DNA of 64,000 nucleotides from an uncultured Eubacteriales bacterium (GTDB lineage: Bacteria; Bacillota; Clostridia; Oscillospirales; Butyricicoccaceae), in contig CAJTUM010000003.1 in NCBI GenBank assembly GCA_910579575.1, positions 1 to 64,000 of the forward strand, read 5' to 3'. The position numbers were made by a program, and so were the translations under genes. The notes beneath the pieces are model-generated. The model made no database searches, was not told the origin of the DNA, and was given only the letters and a program-made list of their open reading frames with translations. This document shows positions 53,758-62,007 of the stretch, one piece after another; positions within the stretch are counted from its first letter, which is position 1, and the number at the start of each line of letters is the position of its first letter.

Positions 53758-54483
53758 ATGGAAGAAATGGAACGCTATTCTGTCATTCCCGCTAAAAACC
53801 CTCGGGAGATCGTGCTGCTGCGGGGCCGGGGCTGCCAATGGCGGCGGTGCCGCTTTTGCGATTACCATCTGGATTTCAGCCTGGACGACAAGGCCAACCT
53901 GGCTCTGAACCGCCGGCAGCTGGCCCGGGTTTCCGGCCTGTATCACAGGCTGGAAGTCATCAACTCGGGGAGCTTTGTGGACCTGGACCCGGAAACCATG
54001 GCGGAGATTGAGGCGGTTTGCAGGCGCAAACAGATTGATTTTCTGCACTTTGAATGTCATTGGGCTCACCGTCAGGAGATTCCCCCGCTGAAGGCCCGCT
54101 TCGCCGCTCAAGGGACGACGGTCAAAATCAAAATTGGCGTGGAAACCTTTGACGCTCTGTTCCGGGAGAGCTATCTGGACAAGGGGATCGACGCAGATCC
54201 GGCCCAAATCGCCGCTTTCTGCGACGAGGTTTGCCTGCTCCAAGGACTCCCGGGGCAAACCGCCCAAAGCATGAAGCGGGATATCGAGATCGGCTTGGCT
54301 CATTTTGAGCGGGTTTGCGTGAATATCATGCAGAAAAATACCAAGCCCGTCCAGCCAGACCCGGCGGCAATCCAGGTTTTCCGCCGGCAGGTGGCTCCCC
54401 TCTATTGGGAAAACCCCCGGGTGGACATTTTGCTGAACAACACGGATTTTGGAGTAGGAGGATTGAACGAAAATGCGCAATGA
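53758..54483 (+). CDS. Radical SAM protein, QueL-like candidate
   Basis: A 241-residue protein (ATG 53758; a TTG at 53743 is closer to AAAGGA). It has an atypical iron-sulfur motif C-Q-W-R-R-C-R-F-C (CX4CX2C, residues about 29-37), then Elp3-like parts (LEVINSGSFVDLDPETM, IKIGVETFDALFRESYLDKG, GLPGQTAQSMKRDIE). It overlaps the YhhQ queuosine-precursor transporter gene by 11 bp. In Clostridioides difficile a radical SAM lyase, QueL, works with YhhQ to salvage queuine, so this is the likely role. Direct identity with QueL is inference. Confidence 0.75.
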   Translation: MEEMERYSVIPAKNPREIVLLRGRGCQWRRCRFCDYHLDFSLDDKANLALNRRQLARVSGLYHRLEVINSGSFVDLDPETMAEIEAVCRRKQIDFLHFECHWAHRQEIPPLKARFAAQGTTVKIKIGVETFDALFRESYLDKGIDADPAQIAAFCDEVCLLQGLPGQTAQSMKRDIEIGLAHFERVCVNIMQKNTKPVQPDPAAIQVFRRQVAPLYWENPRVDILLNNTDFGVGGLNENAQ

Positions 54484-55195
54484 ACTATTGTTGTTGGCCA
54501 GCCTGATTCTGGCCTATGGAGGGACGCTGATCTGGCTCCGCCTCTTTGGAAAAAGCGGCCTGTACGGCTGGACGGTGATAGCCACTATCGCCGCCAACAT
54601 CGAGGTGCTGTTGCTGATCGACGCTTTCGGCATGGAGCAAACCCTGGGCAACGTGCTGTTTGCTTCCACCTTTTTGGCGACGGATATCCTCAGCGAATGC
54701 TATGGCAAAAAAGCCGCTCAAAAGGCGGTCTATCTGGGCGTGGCCGCATCCGTCTTCTTTATCCTGTTTTCCCAGAGCTGGCTGCTTTATACGCCCAGCC
54801 CCAACGACGGGATGGCCGGTTCCTTCCAAGCCATTTTCTCCAATACTCCCCGGATGATGCTGGTCAGCTTGGCGGTCTATGCCGTATCCCAGCAGTTTGA
54901 CGTATGGCTCTACCACAAATGGTGGAATTTTACCCAAGCGCGCTGCGGCGACAGCCGACGGTTCCTCTGGCTGCGCAACAACGGCTCCACCCTGATTTCT
55001 CAGCTGCTGAACACCGCCCTTTTCACCCTGGGCGCTTTCTGGGGCGTTTATTCCTGGGATACGTTGCTCTCCCTCATGCTGTCCAGCTATGTGATTTTCA
55101 TTTTCACCTCCCTAGCTGATACCCCTGCCGTTTATCTGGCCCGTTTTATCGCCGCCGGCAAAGTCGAAGGCCAAACAGCCAAACGCGGCGAATAA
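54473..55195 (+). CDS. yhhQ: Queuosine precursor transporter YhhQ
   Basis: A 240-residue membrane protein of the YhhQ/COG1738 family (VUT): LILAYGGTLIWLRLFGKSGLYG, TFLATDILSECYGKKAAQKAV, SQQFDVWLYHKWW, NNGSTLISQLLNT. Six to seven helices. It imports queuine, preQ0 or preQ1 across the membrane. ATG 54473 lies inside the radical SAM gene, so both are co-translated, and a terminator follows. Confidence 0.92.
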   Translation: MRNELLLLASLILAYGGTLIWLRLFGKSGLYGWTVIATIAANIEVLLLIDAFGMEQTLGNVLFASTFLATDILSECYGKKAAQKAVYLGVAASVFFILFSQSWLLYTPSPNDGMAGSFQAIFSNTPRMMLVSLAVYAVSQQFDVWLYHKWWNFTQARCGDSRRFLWLRNNGSTLISQLLNTALFTLGAFWGVYSWDTLLSLMLSSYVIFIFTSLADTPAVYLARFIAAGKVEGQTAKRGE

Positions 55196-55220
55196 ACGCT
55201 CATAAAATTTATAGATTTTG

Positions 55221-55263
55221 AAAAGACGCTTCCCCAAACACAAAGGGGAAACGTCTTTTTTTT
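55221..55263 (+). terminator. Terminator of the yhhQ operon
   Basis: AAAAGACGCTTCCCC/GGGGAAACGTCTTTT stem with T8. Confidence 0.85.
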
Positions 55264-55341
55264 AAGCCAAAAATGTTTTCTCACTCCGCCTGATATCCCG
55301 ATATGTATTTATCGTCAAACTTTATATTAAACTTTACTCAA

Positions 55342-55370
55342 TTGATTTTTATTTCATTTAATATTATACT
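55342..55370 (+). promoter_or_regulatory. Promoter of small membrane protein gene
   Basis: TTGATT, 17 bases, TATACT in a very AT-rich patch. Confidence 0.8.
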
Positions 55371-55417
55371 ATAGTTGTATATTTTAGAAGAATTAAAGCG
55401 AGTAAGGAGGGAAAGTA

Positions 55418-55606
55418 ATGGACGACACACCGCGCACTGGGTTGAATGTTTTATCATTTTTATTCCTATTAGTCGGCTTGATTTTGTATCTGGTTTTCCT
55501 GGACAAAACGCCAACAAAAGCGCGTTCTATCGGAAAATCAGCTCTGATCGGCTTCATAATCGGCGTGGTATTAAGCGTAATCAATATGGCGTTGCTGATA
55601 TCCTAA
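55418..55606 (+). CDS. Small two-helix membrane protein
   Basis: A 62-residue protein with two transmembrane helices (VLSFLFLLVGLILYLVFL and ALIGFIIGVVLSVINMALL) joined by a basic loop DKTPTKARSIGKS. AAGGAGGG 6 bases before ATG, a strong promoter and terminator make it a real, highly expressed gene. The shape resembles zinc-ribbon-less members of the Firmicutes short membrane protein family often called immunity or YtxH-like; I assign no function. Confidence 0.8.
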   Translation: MDDTPRTGLNVLSFLFLLVGLILYLVFLDKTPTKARSIGKSALIGFIIGVVLSVINMALLIS

Positions 55607-55613
55607 AACATTC

Positions 55614-55647
55614 AAAAAACTCCCTTTCATCTGAAAGGGAGTTTTTT
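55614..55647 (+). terminator. Terminator of the small membrane protein gene
   Basis: AAAAAACTCCCTTTC/GAAAGGGAGTTTTTT hairpin. Confidence 0.9.
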
Positions 55648-55671
55648 CATTCCAACCCAAGCCCCGCGGCT

Positions 55672-56223
55672 CTATTCTCCCCACCGAGGGGGGGAGGCGG
55701 CGTACTCTCGGCTAACAATGCCGTAGACGCACAGGTCTCGATAGCGGCCGCTTTGACAGTGGCGGTTGCGCAAAAGGCCCTCTCGCTGGAAGCCGGCTTT
55801 TTCCAAGGCCCGGCAGGCGCCGATATTGTCCGCCAGCGCCGCGGCCTCCGCCCGCTCCAGTTGAAGCACCGGAAAGGCCAGCCGCAGCAGCAGCCGAAAG
55901 ATTTCGGTCCCATAACCTCGGTTCCAATATTCTGGAAGCAGATTGCAGCCGATGCGGCACCGGTTGTGGGCGTGAGACAACCGCAAAATGCCCGCCTCGC
56001 CGATCATCGGCCCGCCCCGCAGGCAGACGGCCCGATAGCCTGTGCCGGTGGAAAGCTGAGCGGACAAAATATCTCCCAGAGCCTTGGCGGCCTGCCCCCA
56101 ATGGCCGACCGGCTGCTCCGTCGAATCCTTCCAAACAGTCGGGTCTGTTTTCATCCGATAATAGGTATCCATATCCTCTGGACAATAATCCCGCAGGACC
56201 AGCCGCGCCGTTTCTATCCTCAT
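55672..56223 (-). CDS. GNAT acetyltransferase (RimJ/RimL type)
   Basis: A 183-residue N-acetyltransferase: MRIETARLVLRDYCPEDMD, IGEAGILRLSHAHNRCRIGCNLLPEYWNRGYGTE (acetyl-CoA loop R-G-Y-G-T-E), ERAEAAALADNIGACRALEKAGFQREG. ATG 56223 has GGAGG 11 bases before. Likely modifies a ribosomal protein or small metabolite; no specific substrate. Confidence 0.88.
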   Translation of the reverse strand: MRIETARLVLRDYCPEDMDTYYRMKTDPTVWKDSTEQPVGHWGQAAKALGDILSAQLSTGTGYRAVCLRGGPMIGEAGILRLSHAHNRCRIGCNLLPEYWNRGYGTEIFRLLLRLAFPVLQLERAEAAALADNIGACRALEKAGFQREGLLRNRHCQSGRYRDLCVYGIVSREYAASPPRWGE

Positions 56224-56281
56224 GCTTGTTTTTTCCTCCATTGATCCGCGGGATCTTTTGATTTTTCGCCGAGCGCGGCCC

Positions 56282-56734
56282 TCAGGCCATTTCCAGCAGC
56301 GCTATAACGACCCTGGCCTGAACCAGGTGAGACAAAAAGAAAACGGGCCCGCCGCACAAGGCCAAAATCAGCGCCAGGACGCTCTTTTGCCGGTTGTCCA
56401 GCAAGGTGTGTTCCAGGCAAAGAAAACGCAGCGCGGCATAATACATTCCGCCGCCGGCCAAGGCGCCGAATACGCCCCATACATAAGGCAGCCAGTCCGG
56501 CCCAGGGCCCAAAGCGCCGGCCAGCATTCCCCCGGCCAGCTGCAAAGACAGCCAGCCGCAGACAGGGGCGGCCAGCCAGGCTGGAACCAGACCGTTCCGC
56601 AGCAGGTCCCGGGGCCTGTCCGCCTGGGTCGCCTTGCAATAAATCAGGAAAACGGCGGCCGCAGCCGCCAGATGCAGAAAAACCGCCGCAGCCGGGCTGG
56701 AAACCAGCTCGGCCAGCCTCCACAAGCCGTCCAT
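56282..56734 (-). CDS. Hypothetical membrane protein
   Basis: A 150-residue protein with four helices (FLHLAAAAAVFLIYC, LVPAWLAAPVCGWLSLQLAGG, LPYVWGVFGALAGGGMYYAAL, ILALCGGPVFFLSHLVQA). GGGGAAAGGGG before ATG. Downstream of proC by 25 bp, same strand. Unrecognised. Confidence 0.6.
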   Translation of the reverse strand: MDGLWRLAELVSSPAAAVFLHLAAAAAVFLIYCKATQADRPRDLLRNGLVPAWLAAPVCGWLSLQLAGGMLAGALGPGPDWLPYVWGVFGALAGGGMYYAALRFLCLEHTLLDNRQKSVLALILALCGGPVFFLSHLVQARVVIALLEMA

Positions 56735-56759
56735 TTCCCCTTCCCCCTTTCGCCGGCGC

Positions 56760-57584
56760 TTACTGTTTGCCCAGCTGGATATTTTTCTGGTAAGCGCCCA
56801 TCACCGCCTGGATACAGGCGCCGCGCAGGCCGCCTTCCTCCAGCTTGGCCACGCCTACGATGGTAGAGCCGCCGGGAGAGCACACCGCGTCCTTCAGGGC
56901 GCCGGGGTGTTTTCCGGTTTCCAGCACCATCGCGGCGGCGCCCAGCAGAGCCTGAGCGGCATAAGTCATGGCCTTGTCCCGGGGCACGCCGGCCATAACG
57001 GCGCCGTCTGCCAGGCCCTCGATAAACTGATAGGCAAAGGCTGGGGCGCAGCCGGATACCGTGGCCGCCGCGTCGCTGAGGCTCTCGGGAATCCGGTCCA
57101 TCCGGCCCGATTGGGCCATGATCCGCTCAAATTCGTCGGCCAGCGCCGCCGGGCAGTTTTCGGTGTGAACCAACATCATGCCCTTGCCCACGGCCGCCGG
57201 GGTGTTGGGCATGATCCGCAGCAGAGGAACCTTGGCCGCCTCGCCCAGGTAAGATTGAATCGTCGCCATGGTCACGCCGGCGGCCATGGAAACCAAAATT
57301 TTCTCCTCCCCTTTGGCCAGCTCCTGGGCCAGCGCAGGGGCGATCTGCTGGAGCACGCCGGGCAGGATATGGGGCTTGACGCCCAGCATGATAAATTTGC
57401 ATTGGCGCACAATCTGCTCGTTGGTTTCCGCCGTATCGCACCCGAGCTGGCTCGCCAGATTCTGGGCGACGGAACCGTTGTAGTCGGTAAGCAGCACCTG
57501 CTTGGGGTCCAGTCCCTTGCAGGCCGCCCGGGCCAGGGAGCCGCCCATATTGCCCGCGCCGATGAAGCCAATTTGATAAGACAT
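56760..57584 (-). CDS. proC: Pyrroline-5-carboxylate reductase
   Basis: A 274-residue NADPH-dependent enzyme, last step of proline synthesis. Rossmann start YQIGFIGAGNMGGSLARA, FIMLGVKPHIL, VSMAAGVTM, RIMPNTPAAVGKGM and SGCAPAFAYQFIEGLADGAVMAGVPRDKAM, ending in KDAVCSPGGSTIVGVAKLE. ATG 57584 has GGAGG 8 bases before. Confidence 0.96.
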   Translation of the reverse strand: MSYQIGFIGAGNMGGSLARAACKGLDPKQVLLTDYNGSVAQNLASQLGCDTAETNEQIVRQCKFIMLGVKPHILPGVLQQIAPALAQELAKGEEKILVSMAAGVTMATIQSYLGEAAKVPLLRIMPNTPAAVGKGMMLVHTENCPAALADEFERIMAQSGRMDRIPESLSDAAATVSGCAPAFAYQFIEGLADGAVMAGVPRDKAMTYAAQALLGAAAMVLETGKHPGALKDAVCSPGGSTIVGVAKLEEGGLRGACIQAVMGAYQKNIQLGKQ

Positions 57585-57588
57585 GGTT

Positions 57589-58480
57589 TTATTCCTCCGT
57601 TTGTTTGGATTGCTCCTGCCGAATGAGGGCAGGGTCAATGTAGTTCTCGTCATAAAGCGTCCAGGCCTTGTTTCGCATCAAGACCTCTTCCTGCCATCGG
57701 CCGGTTTTCCGGTCCGTTCGGCGGCGCAGAATGGTATTGCGCCGGTAAAGAGCGCCGCCTTGCTGCCAAACATACTCGTCCTGCACTCGAATATGGTATT
57801 TTTCCGTCGACAGGCGCAAAGCCCGCAGCTGGCCGCAAAGATACGCGCCTCTACCCAGGTCGACAGCTGAAAGGGCTGGTCTGCATCGTTGCGCAGCCGG
57901 TAATCCAGGTAATGATACGCAATGGACGCGCCCACGCCAAAGAAAACCTGCCGGCCGAAATCGGGAAACAGATCCAAGCTGTCATGGCGATGGCGCTCCA
58001 GGACGGTCAGCGGGCTGTGCAGAGCCATCCAATGAATCCGATTGGCGCATTGGCACATCCCGCCGCCGAGGCCCTGACCCGGCCTGCCGCCGCTGATAGT
58101 CATGCCCGGCCTGTGCCCCCGCCGAGCTGTGAGCGGCTCACAAGCCGCCGAACGGAAAAGGTCTGCCCCGGTTGGATGAAAACGCCGTTGACCCGAGGCG
58201 CCGCCAGAGCCAAATTGACCGCTTTGTTTTCCTGTAGCTCCATATCGACCTGCCCCAGCCGGCGGCGAATCAGGGATTTATGGCCATAAATCAGCGCAGG
58301 CAAAGGCTCTTGTCGCCGCTTCTGGGCCAAGGGCCCAGGTCTTGAATCCGACAGCGCAGAATCTCCTGTTCGGCTGAAAACCGGTAAGTTCAAGGCCCCA
58401 GATGACAAAATCATTTCCGGCTCATAGCGGCATTGGCGAACGTCGCTAAAGCGGGCGGCGGGGCGCTTCCGCCGCGGCAA
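57589..58480 (-). pseudogene. vanW: VanW-family protein broken by two frameshifts
   Basis: Three consecutive minus frames give one VanW-like protein: 58480-58100 (YGHKSLIRRRLGQVDMELQENKAV, GVFIQPGQTFSVRRLV), 58103-about 57830 (MTISGGRPGQGLGGGMCQCANRIHWM, RHDSLDLFPDFGRQV, YHYLDYRLRN) and 57819-57589 (EKYHIRVQDEYVWQQGG, RTDRKTGRWQEEVLM). Intact VanW proteins read through all three. Frameshifts lie near 58100 and 57830. The stop is 5 bp before proC. VanW is of unknown function, named for a vancomycin-cluster member. Confidence 0.82.
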
Positions 58481-59267
58481 GGCCGCCGCATACCAGCGGC
58501 AATTCCCGGCGGGTCTTTTCCACCAAGGTCAAATCCAGCTCTACCACTTGAAAGATTTCCTCCGCCCCGGCCCGCCACAGTACGTCTCCCCAGGGAGAGA
58601 CTGCAATGGAATTGCCGTAAGACACATAGGGGCCGGCTTCGTCCCGCGCGGGGGCGACGCCCAGCGTAAAGCATTGGTTGTCCACCGCCCGCTGGCGGAA
58701 CAACAGCTCCCAGTGGGCCGGGCCGGTGGTCATATTAAAGGCGGCGGGCACAATCATCATCTTGGCGCCCTGCTTCGTCATTTCCCAGGCCAGCTGAGGG
58801 AAGCGGAAATCGAAGCAAATGCACAGGCCAATTTTGCCCCAGGGCGTGTCGAAGACCGTGGCCTGTTCTCCTGGAGTAAACGTATCCGATTCCTTGAAAT
58901 ACTGCCCGCCCTCAATATCCACGTCAAATAAATGAATTTTTCGGTGTCGGGCTATCGGGCGGCCCTGCTCGTCAAAGACAAAGGAGGTATTATAAACCCG
59001 CCCCTGCCGGTCAATCTCCGGGATCGAACCGCCTACCAGCCAGATTTGGTTTTCCGCCGCCATGCGGGAAAGAGCCTGCCAGCTCTCTCCCCCTTGAGGC
59101 TCGGCGTACGAACGAAAATAATCGTTGGAATAAGGGCCGTTAAAAATTTCAGGCAGCGCGGCCAACTGAGCGCCTGCGGCTTTACAGGCCGCGACCTGAG
59201 CGGCGGCCTTTGCCAAATTGACCTGTTTATCCATGCCGGCGGCCATTTGAATCAAACCAATTTTCAT
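58446..59267 (-). CDS. Carbon-nitrogen hydrolase (omega-amidase/Nit2-like)
   Basis: A 273-residue nitrilase-superfamily enzyme with its Glu-Lys-Cys triad: LPEIFNGPYSNDYF (E about 43), HRKIHLFDVDIEGG (K about 111), IGLCICFDFRFPQLAWEM (C about 149). The FNGPY and YFKESD motifs match Nit2/omega-amidase, which deaminates alpha-ketoglutaramate. GGAGG precedes ATG. Its 3' end overlaps the vanW relic by 35 bp. Confidence 0.9.
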   Translation of the reverse strand: MKIGLIQMAAGMDKQVNLAKAAAQVAACKAAGAQLAALPEIFNGPYSNDYFRSYAEPQGGESWQALSRMAAENQIWLVGGSIPEIDRQGRVYNTSFVFDEQGRPIARHRKIHLFDVDIEGGQYFKESDTFTPGEQATVFDTPWGKIGLCICFDFRFPQLAWEMTKQGAKMMIVPAAFNMTTGPAHWELLFRQRAVDNQCFTLGVAPARDEAGPYVSYGNSIAVSPWGDVLWRAGAEEIFQVVELDLTLVEKTRRELPLVCGGLAAAEAPRRPL

Positions 59268-59399
59268 AAAATCCTCCGTCGGCGGGCGGCGCCCGTTATG
59301 CTCTCTGCCGGCGCTCCGCCGCTTTTGATCCCTTTTATTCTTGTTGTTGCCAAGGTCTGGTTTTGGAATCCTCCGTTAGCATCCCAAATCCCCAGGGCT

Positions 59400-60617
59400 T
59401 TATTTGCGCTTGCTGACGGCAGGCGGGCAGACGCCCTCCAGCCCGGCCAAGGCCAGCAGCATCAGCAGCGTGTGGCGAGGACCGGGGTATTCTGGGTCCG
59501 GCCGATACCATTCCTGGGGATTGTGGCAGTCGCCGCCGGTTCCGCCGTAGCCCAGCACGGCGGCGGGGATTCCCAGGCTGACAGGCACATTGCAGTCTGT
59601 GCTGCCCGGCTCAGAAATTCTGGGCGTTTTGCCCAGGGCCTCCATCACCTGGCCGAACGTCTGGGCCATCAAACCGTTGTGGTCCTGGGTTCCCGCCGGC
59701 CGGTCGCCGATGAGCTTGCAATCAATTTTTACGCTGTCCTCGTGTTTCCAGTGGTCGGTTTCCTGCTGAGCGGCCTGGCGGGCCAGCTCCAGAATGGTCC
59801 CCTCCAGCTCGGCCAGGCATTGGGCGCTGTTGGAGCGGATATCCACCAGCATCTGGGCCTGGCTGGCGATGGAATTGACCGAGGCGCCGCCGGAAACCAC
59901 GCCCACATTAAAGGTGGTCTTGGGCTCCTTTTTCCCTTCCAGCTGGGCGATGGCGCCGATGGCTCGGCCCATGGCATGGATGGGGTTGGGCTTGCCGAAG
60001 GCGCCGAAGCTATGGCCGCCCTCGGCAGAATAGGTAATCTGATACCGCCGGCTGCCGGTGGCGTCCAGCAGGATATCCTCCACGCCCCAATGGTCCAGGG
60101 AGAGGAAGGCGTCGATGGACAACGTGCGGAATAGCTCCTTGCAGCCCCGTAGGTCTCCCAGGCCCTCTTCGCCCACATTGCCGCACAAAATCAGGTTGCC
60201 CACAGGCTGCAAGCCGGTTTCCTTGAAAGCCCTGGCCAGGCTGAGCACCTCGGCCAGCGCGCGGGTGTCGTCGCAAATGCCGGGGCAGCGGTAGACGCCG
60301 TCCTGCTCCGTCACGTTCAGCGGCTGCGTCCGAGGAAATACGGTATCCAGATGGCCGGCGATCAGCACAGTGGGTCCGTCGGGATCCGCGCCGGGAATGA
60401 CGGCGTAGACGTTGCCTGCTCCGTCCGTTACCGGCTCATAACCCATCTCGTTCAGGCGGCGGGCAAAATCCTCCGTGCGCTCTCCCTCGTCGTTGGAGGG
60501 GGCGGGAATTTGCACAATTTCCAGCTGCTCCTTCAAGACGTTTTCCGTATCCTCCTTCAAAAAGGCCGTCGCTTGGATCACTTTTGGGTCCTGCATCAAT
60601 TTTTCAACATTGTTCAT
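59400..60617 (-). CDS. M20 family peptidase (tripeptidase/acetylornithine-deacetylase like)
   Basis: A 405-residue M20 enzyme: VLIAGHLDTVFPRTQPL (metal His, Asp), GICDDTRALAEVLSLARA, NVGEEGLGDLRGCK (catalytic Glu), LSLDHWG, RYQITYSAEGGHSFGAFGKPNPIH dimerisation part, and CHNPQEWYRPD at the end. Probably acts on dipeptides or acylated amino acids. AAGGGGAACTC before ATG. Downstream of asd, with a GC-rich hairpin (about 60660-60688) between. Confidence 0.88.
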   Translation of the reverse strand: MNNVEKLMQDPKVIQATAFLKEDTENVLKEQLEIVQIPAPSNDEGERTEDFARRLNEMGYEPVTDGAGNVYAVIPGADPDGPTVLIAGHLDTVFPRTQPLNVTEQDGVYRCPGICDDTRALAEVLSLARAFKETGLQPVGNLILCGNVGEEGLGDLRGCKELFRTLSIDAFLSLDHWGVEDILLDATGSRRYQITYSAEGGHSFGAFGKPNPIHAMGRAIGAIAQLEGKKEPKTTFNVGVVSGGASVNSIASQAQMLVDIRSNSAQCLAELEGTILELARQAAQQETDHWKHEDSVKIDCKLIGDRPAGTQDHNGLMAQTFGQVMEALGKTPRISEPGSTDCNVPVSLGIPAAVLGYGGTGGDCHNPQEWYRPDPEYPGPRHTLLMLLALAGLEGVCPPAVSKRK

Positions 60618-60659
60618 GTTTGAGTTCCCCTTTTTTCAAATGATATCTCCAACGCAAGG

Positions 60660-60688
60660 CGGCCCCCCGGTTAGCCGGGGGGCAAACT
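60660..60688. other. GC-rich hairpin between asd and peptidase
   Basis: GCCCCCCGG/CCGGGGGGC stem with a TTA loop and no T run; may act as a processing or attenuation structure. Confidence 0.5.
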
Positions 60689-60692
60689 CGCC

Positions 60693-61769
60693 TTAGATAT
60701 ATTGTTCCGCGCACAAAAGCTCGGCCAGCAGCACGGCGCCGCCGGCGGCCCCCCGCAGCGTGTTGTGGGAAAGGCAGACGAATTTATAATCGTACTGACT
60801 ATCCGGCCGCAGGCGGCCCATGGAAACCGCCATGCCCTTTTCCAAATCTCGGTCCAGTTTGGTTTGAGGCCGGTCGGGTTCCGTGAAATAATGAAGGAAT
60901 TGCTTGGGGGCGGAAGGCAGACCCCGCCGCTGGGGCTCGCCCTGGTAATCGGCCCATTTCGCTAAAATCTGCTCCTCAGTGGGCTTATTGGCAAAGCGGA
61001 CAAACACAGCCGCCAGATGGCCGTCAGAAACCGGAACGCGGACGCACTGGGAGGTGATATTGGGCCCTTGAGCCTCCACAATCCGTCCATTTTCCACTTT
61101 ACCCCAGATTTTCAACGGCTCCCGTTCGCTCTTTTCCTCCTCGCCGGCGATAAAGGGGTTGACGTTATCCAGCATTTCAGGCCAGGTTTCAAAATTTTTG
61201 CCTGCGCCGGAAATGGCTTGATATGTGCAGGCCAACACGTCTGTGACGCCAAACTCCATCAGCGGATGAATGGCGGGAACATAGCTTTGCAGCGAGCAGT
61301 TGGATTTCACCGCCACAAAGCCCTTCTCTGTCCCCAGCCGCCGGCGCTGGGCGGGAATAACCGCCAAATGCTCAGGGTTGATTTCCGGCACCACCATAGG
61401 CACGTCCGGCGTGCCTCGATGAGCGCTGTTGTTGGAAACCACCGGAATCTCCGCCTTGGCATATGCCTCCTCCAGCGCCCGGATTTCCTCCTTTTTCATA
61501 TCCACTGCGCAGAAGACAAAATCCACTTTGTCCTTCATGGCCTGGATATCGTTGGCATCCTGAACGATTTGATTTTTCATGGATTCCGGCAGAGGGCTCT
61601 GCATCAACCAGCGTCCCTCCGTAGCTTGAGCGTACGTTTTGCCGGCGCTGCGGCCCGAAGCCGCCAAGGCGGTCACCGTAAACCAGGGGTGATTTTCCAG
61701 CAAAACGGCGAACCGCTGCCCCACCATGCCGGTGGCGCCCACAATGCCGACCCGATAATTTCTTGTCAT
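60693..61769 (-). CDS. asd: Aspartate-semialdehyde dehydrogenase
   Basis: A 358-residue Asd of the archaeal/yeast-like subgroup: YRVGIVGATGMVGQRFA, FVFCAVDMKKEEI, VVSNNSAHRGTPDVPMVVPEINPEH, the active Cys in VKSNCSLQSYVPA, TYQAISGAGKNFETW and HLAAVFVRFANKP. Makes aspartate semialdehyde for lysine, threonine and methionine. ATG 61769 has GGAGAAGG just upstream. Confidence 0.95.
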   Translation of the reverse strand: MTRNYRVGIVGATGMVGQRFAVLLENHPWFTVTALAASGRSAGKTYAQATEGRWLMQSPLPESMKNQIVQDANDIQAMKDKVDFVFCAVDMKKEEIRALEEAYAKAEIPVVSNNSAHRGTPDVPMVVPEINPEHLAVIPAQRRRLGTEKGFVAVKSNCSLQSYVPAIHPLMEFGVTDVLACTYQAISGAGKNFETWPEMLDNVNPFIAGEEEKSEREPLKIWGKVENGRIVEAQGPNITSQCVRVPVSDGHLAAVFVRFANKPTEEQILAKWADYQGEPQRRGLPSAPKQFLHYFTEPDRPQTKLDRDLEKGMAVSMGRLRPDSQYDYKFVCLSHNTLRGAAGGAVLLAELLCAEQYI

Positions 61770-62007
61770 CTTATCCTTCTCCCTTTCCATTTTGGAGATC
61801 AAATCTTTGCTTTTGGCGCATATCAAAAACAACCTATCCGTTCCAAAGCCAACGTTCGCCCTGGGGAAGCCAACGCTGCGTCAGGGCCTGGCCGCCCGCC
61901 ATATGGCGGCGCTCCTGGCTACAGCGCCGTGAGCAAAAGAGCGGGGAACCCCCATGCCCCAGCGCCCAAGATGAAAAATTCTCCCAGCTTCGTTCTATGC
62001 CCGCCGG

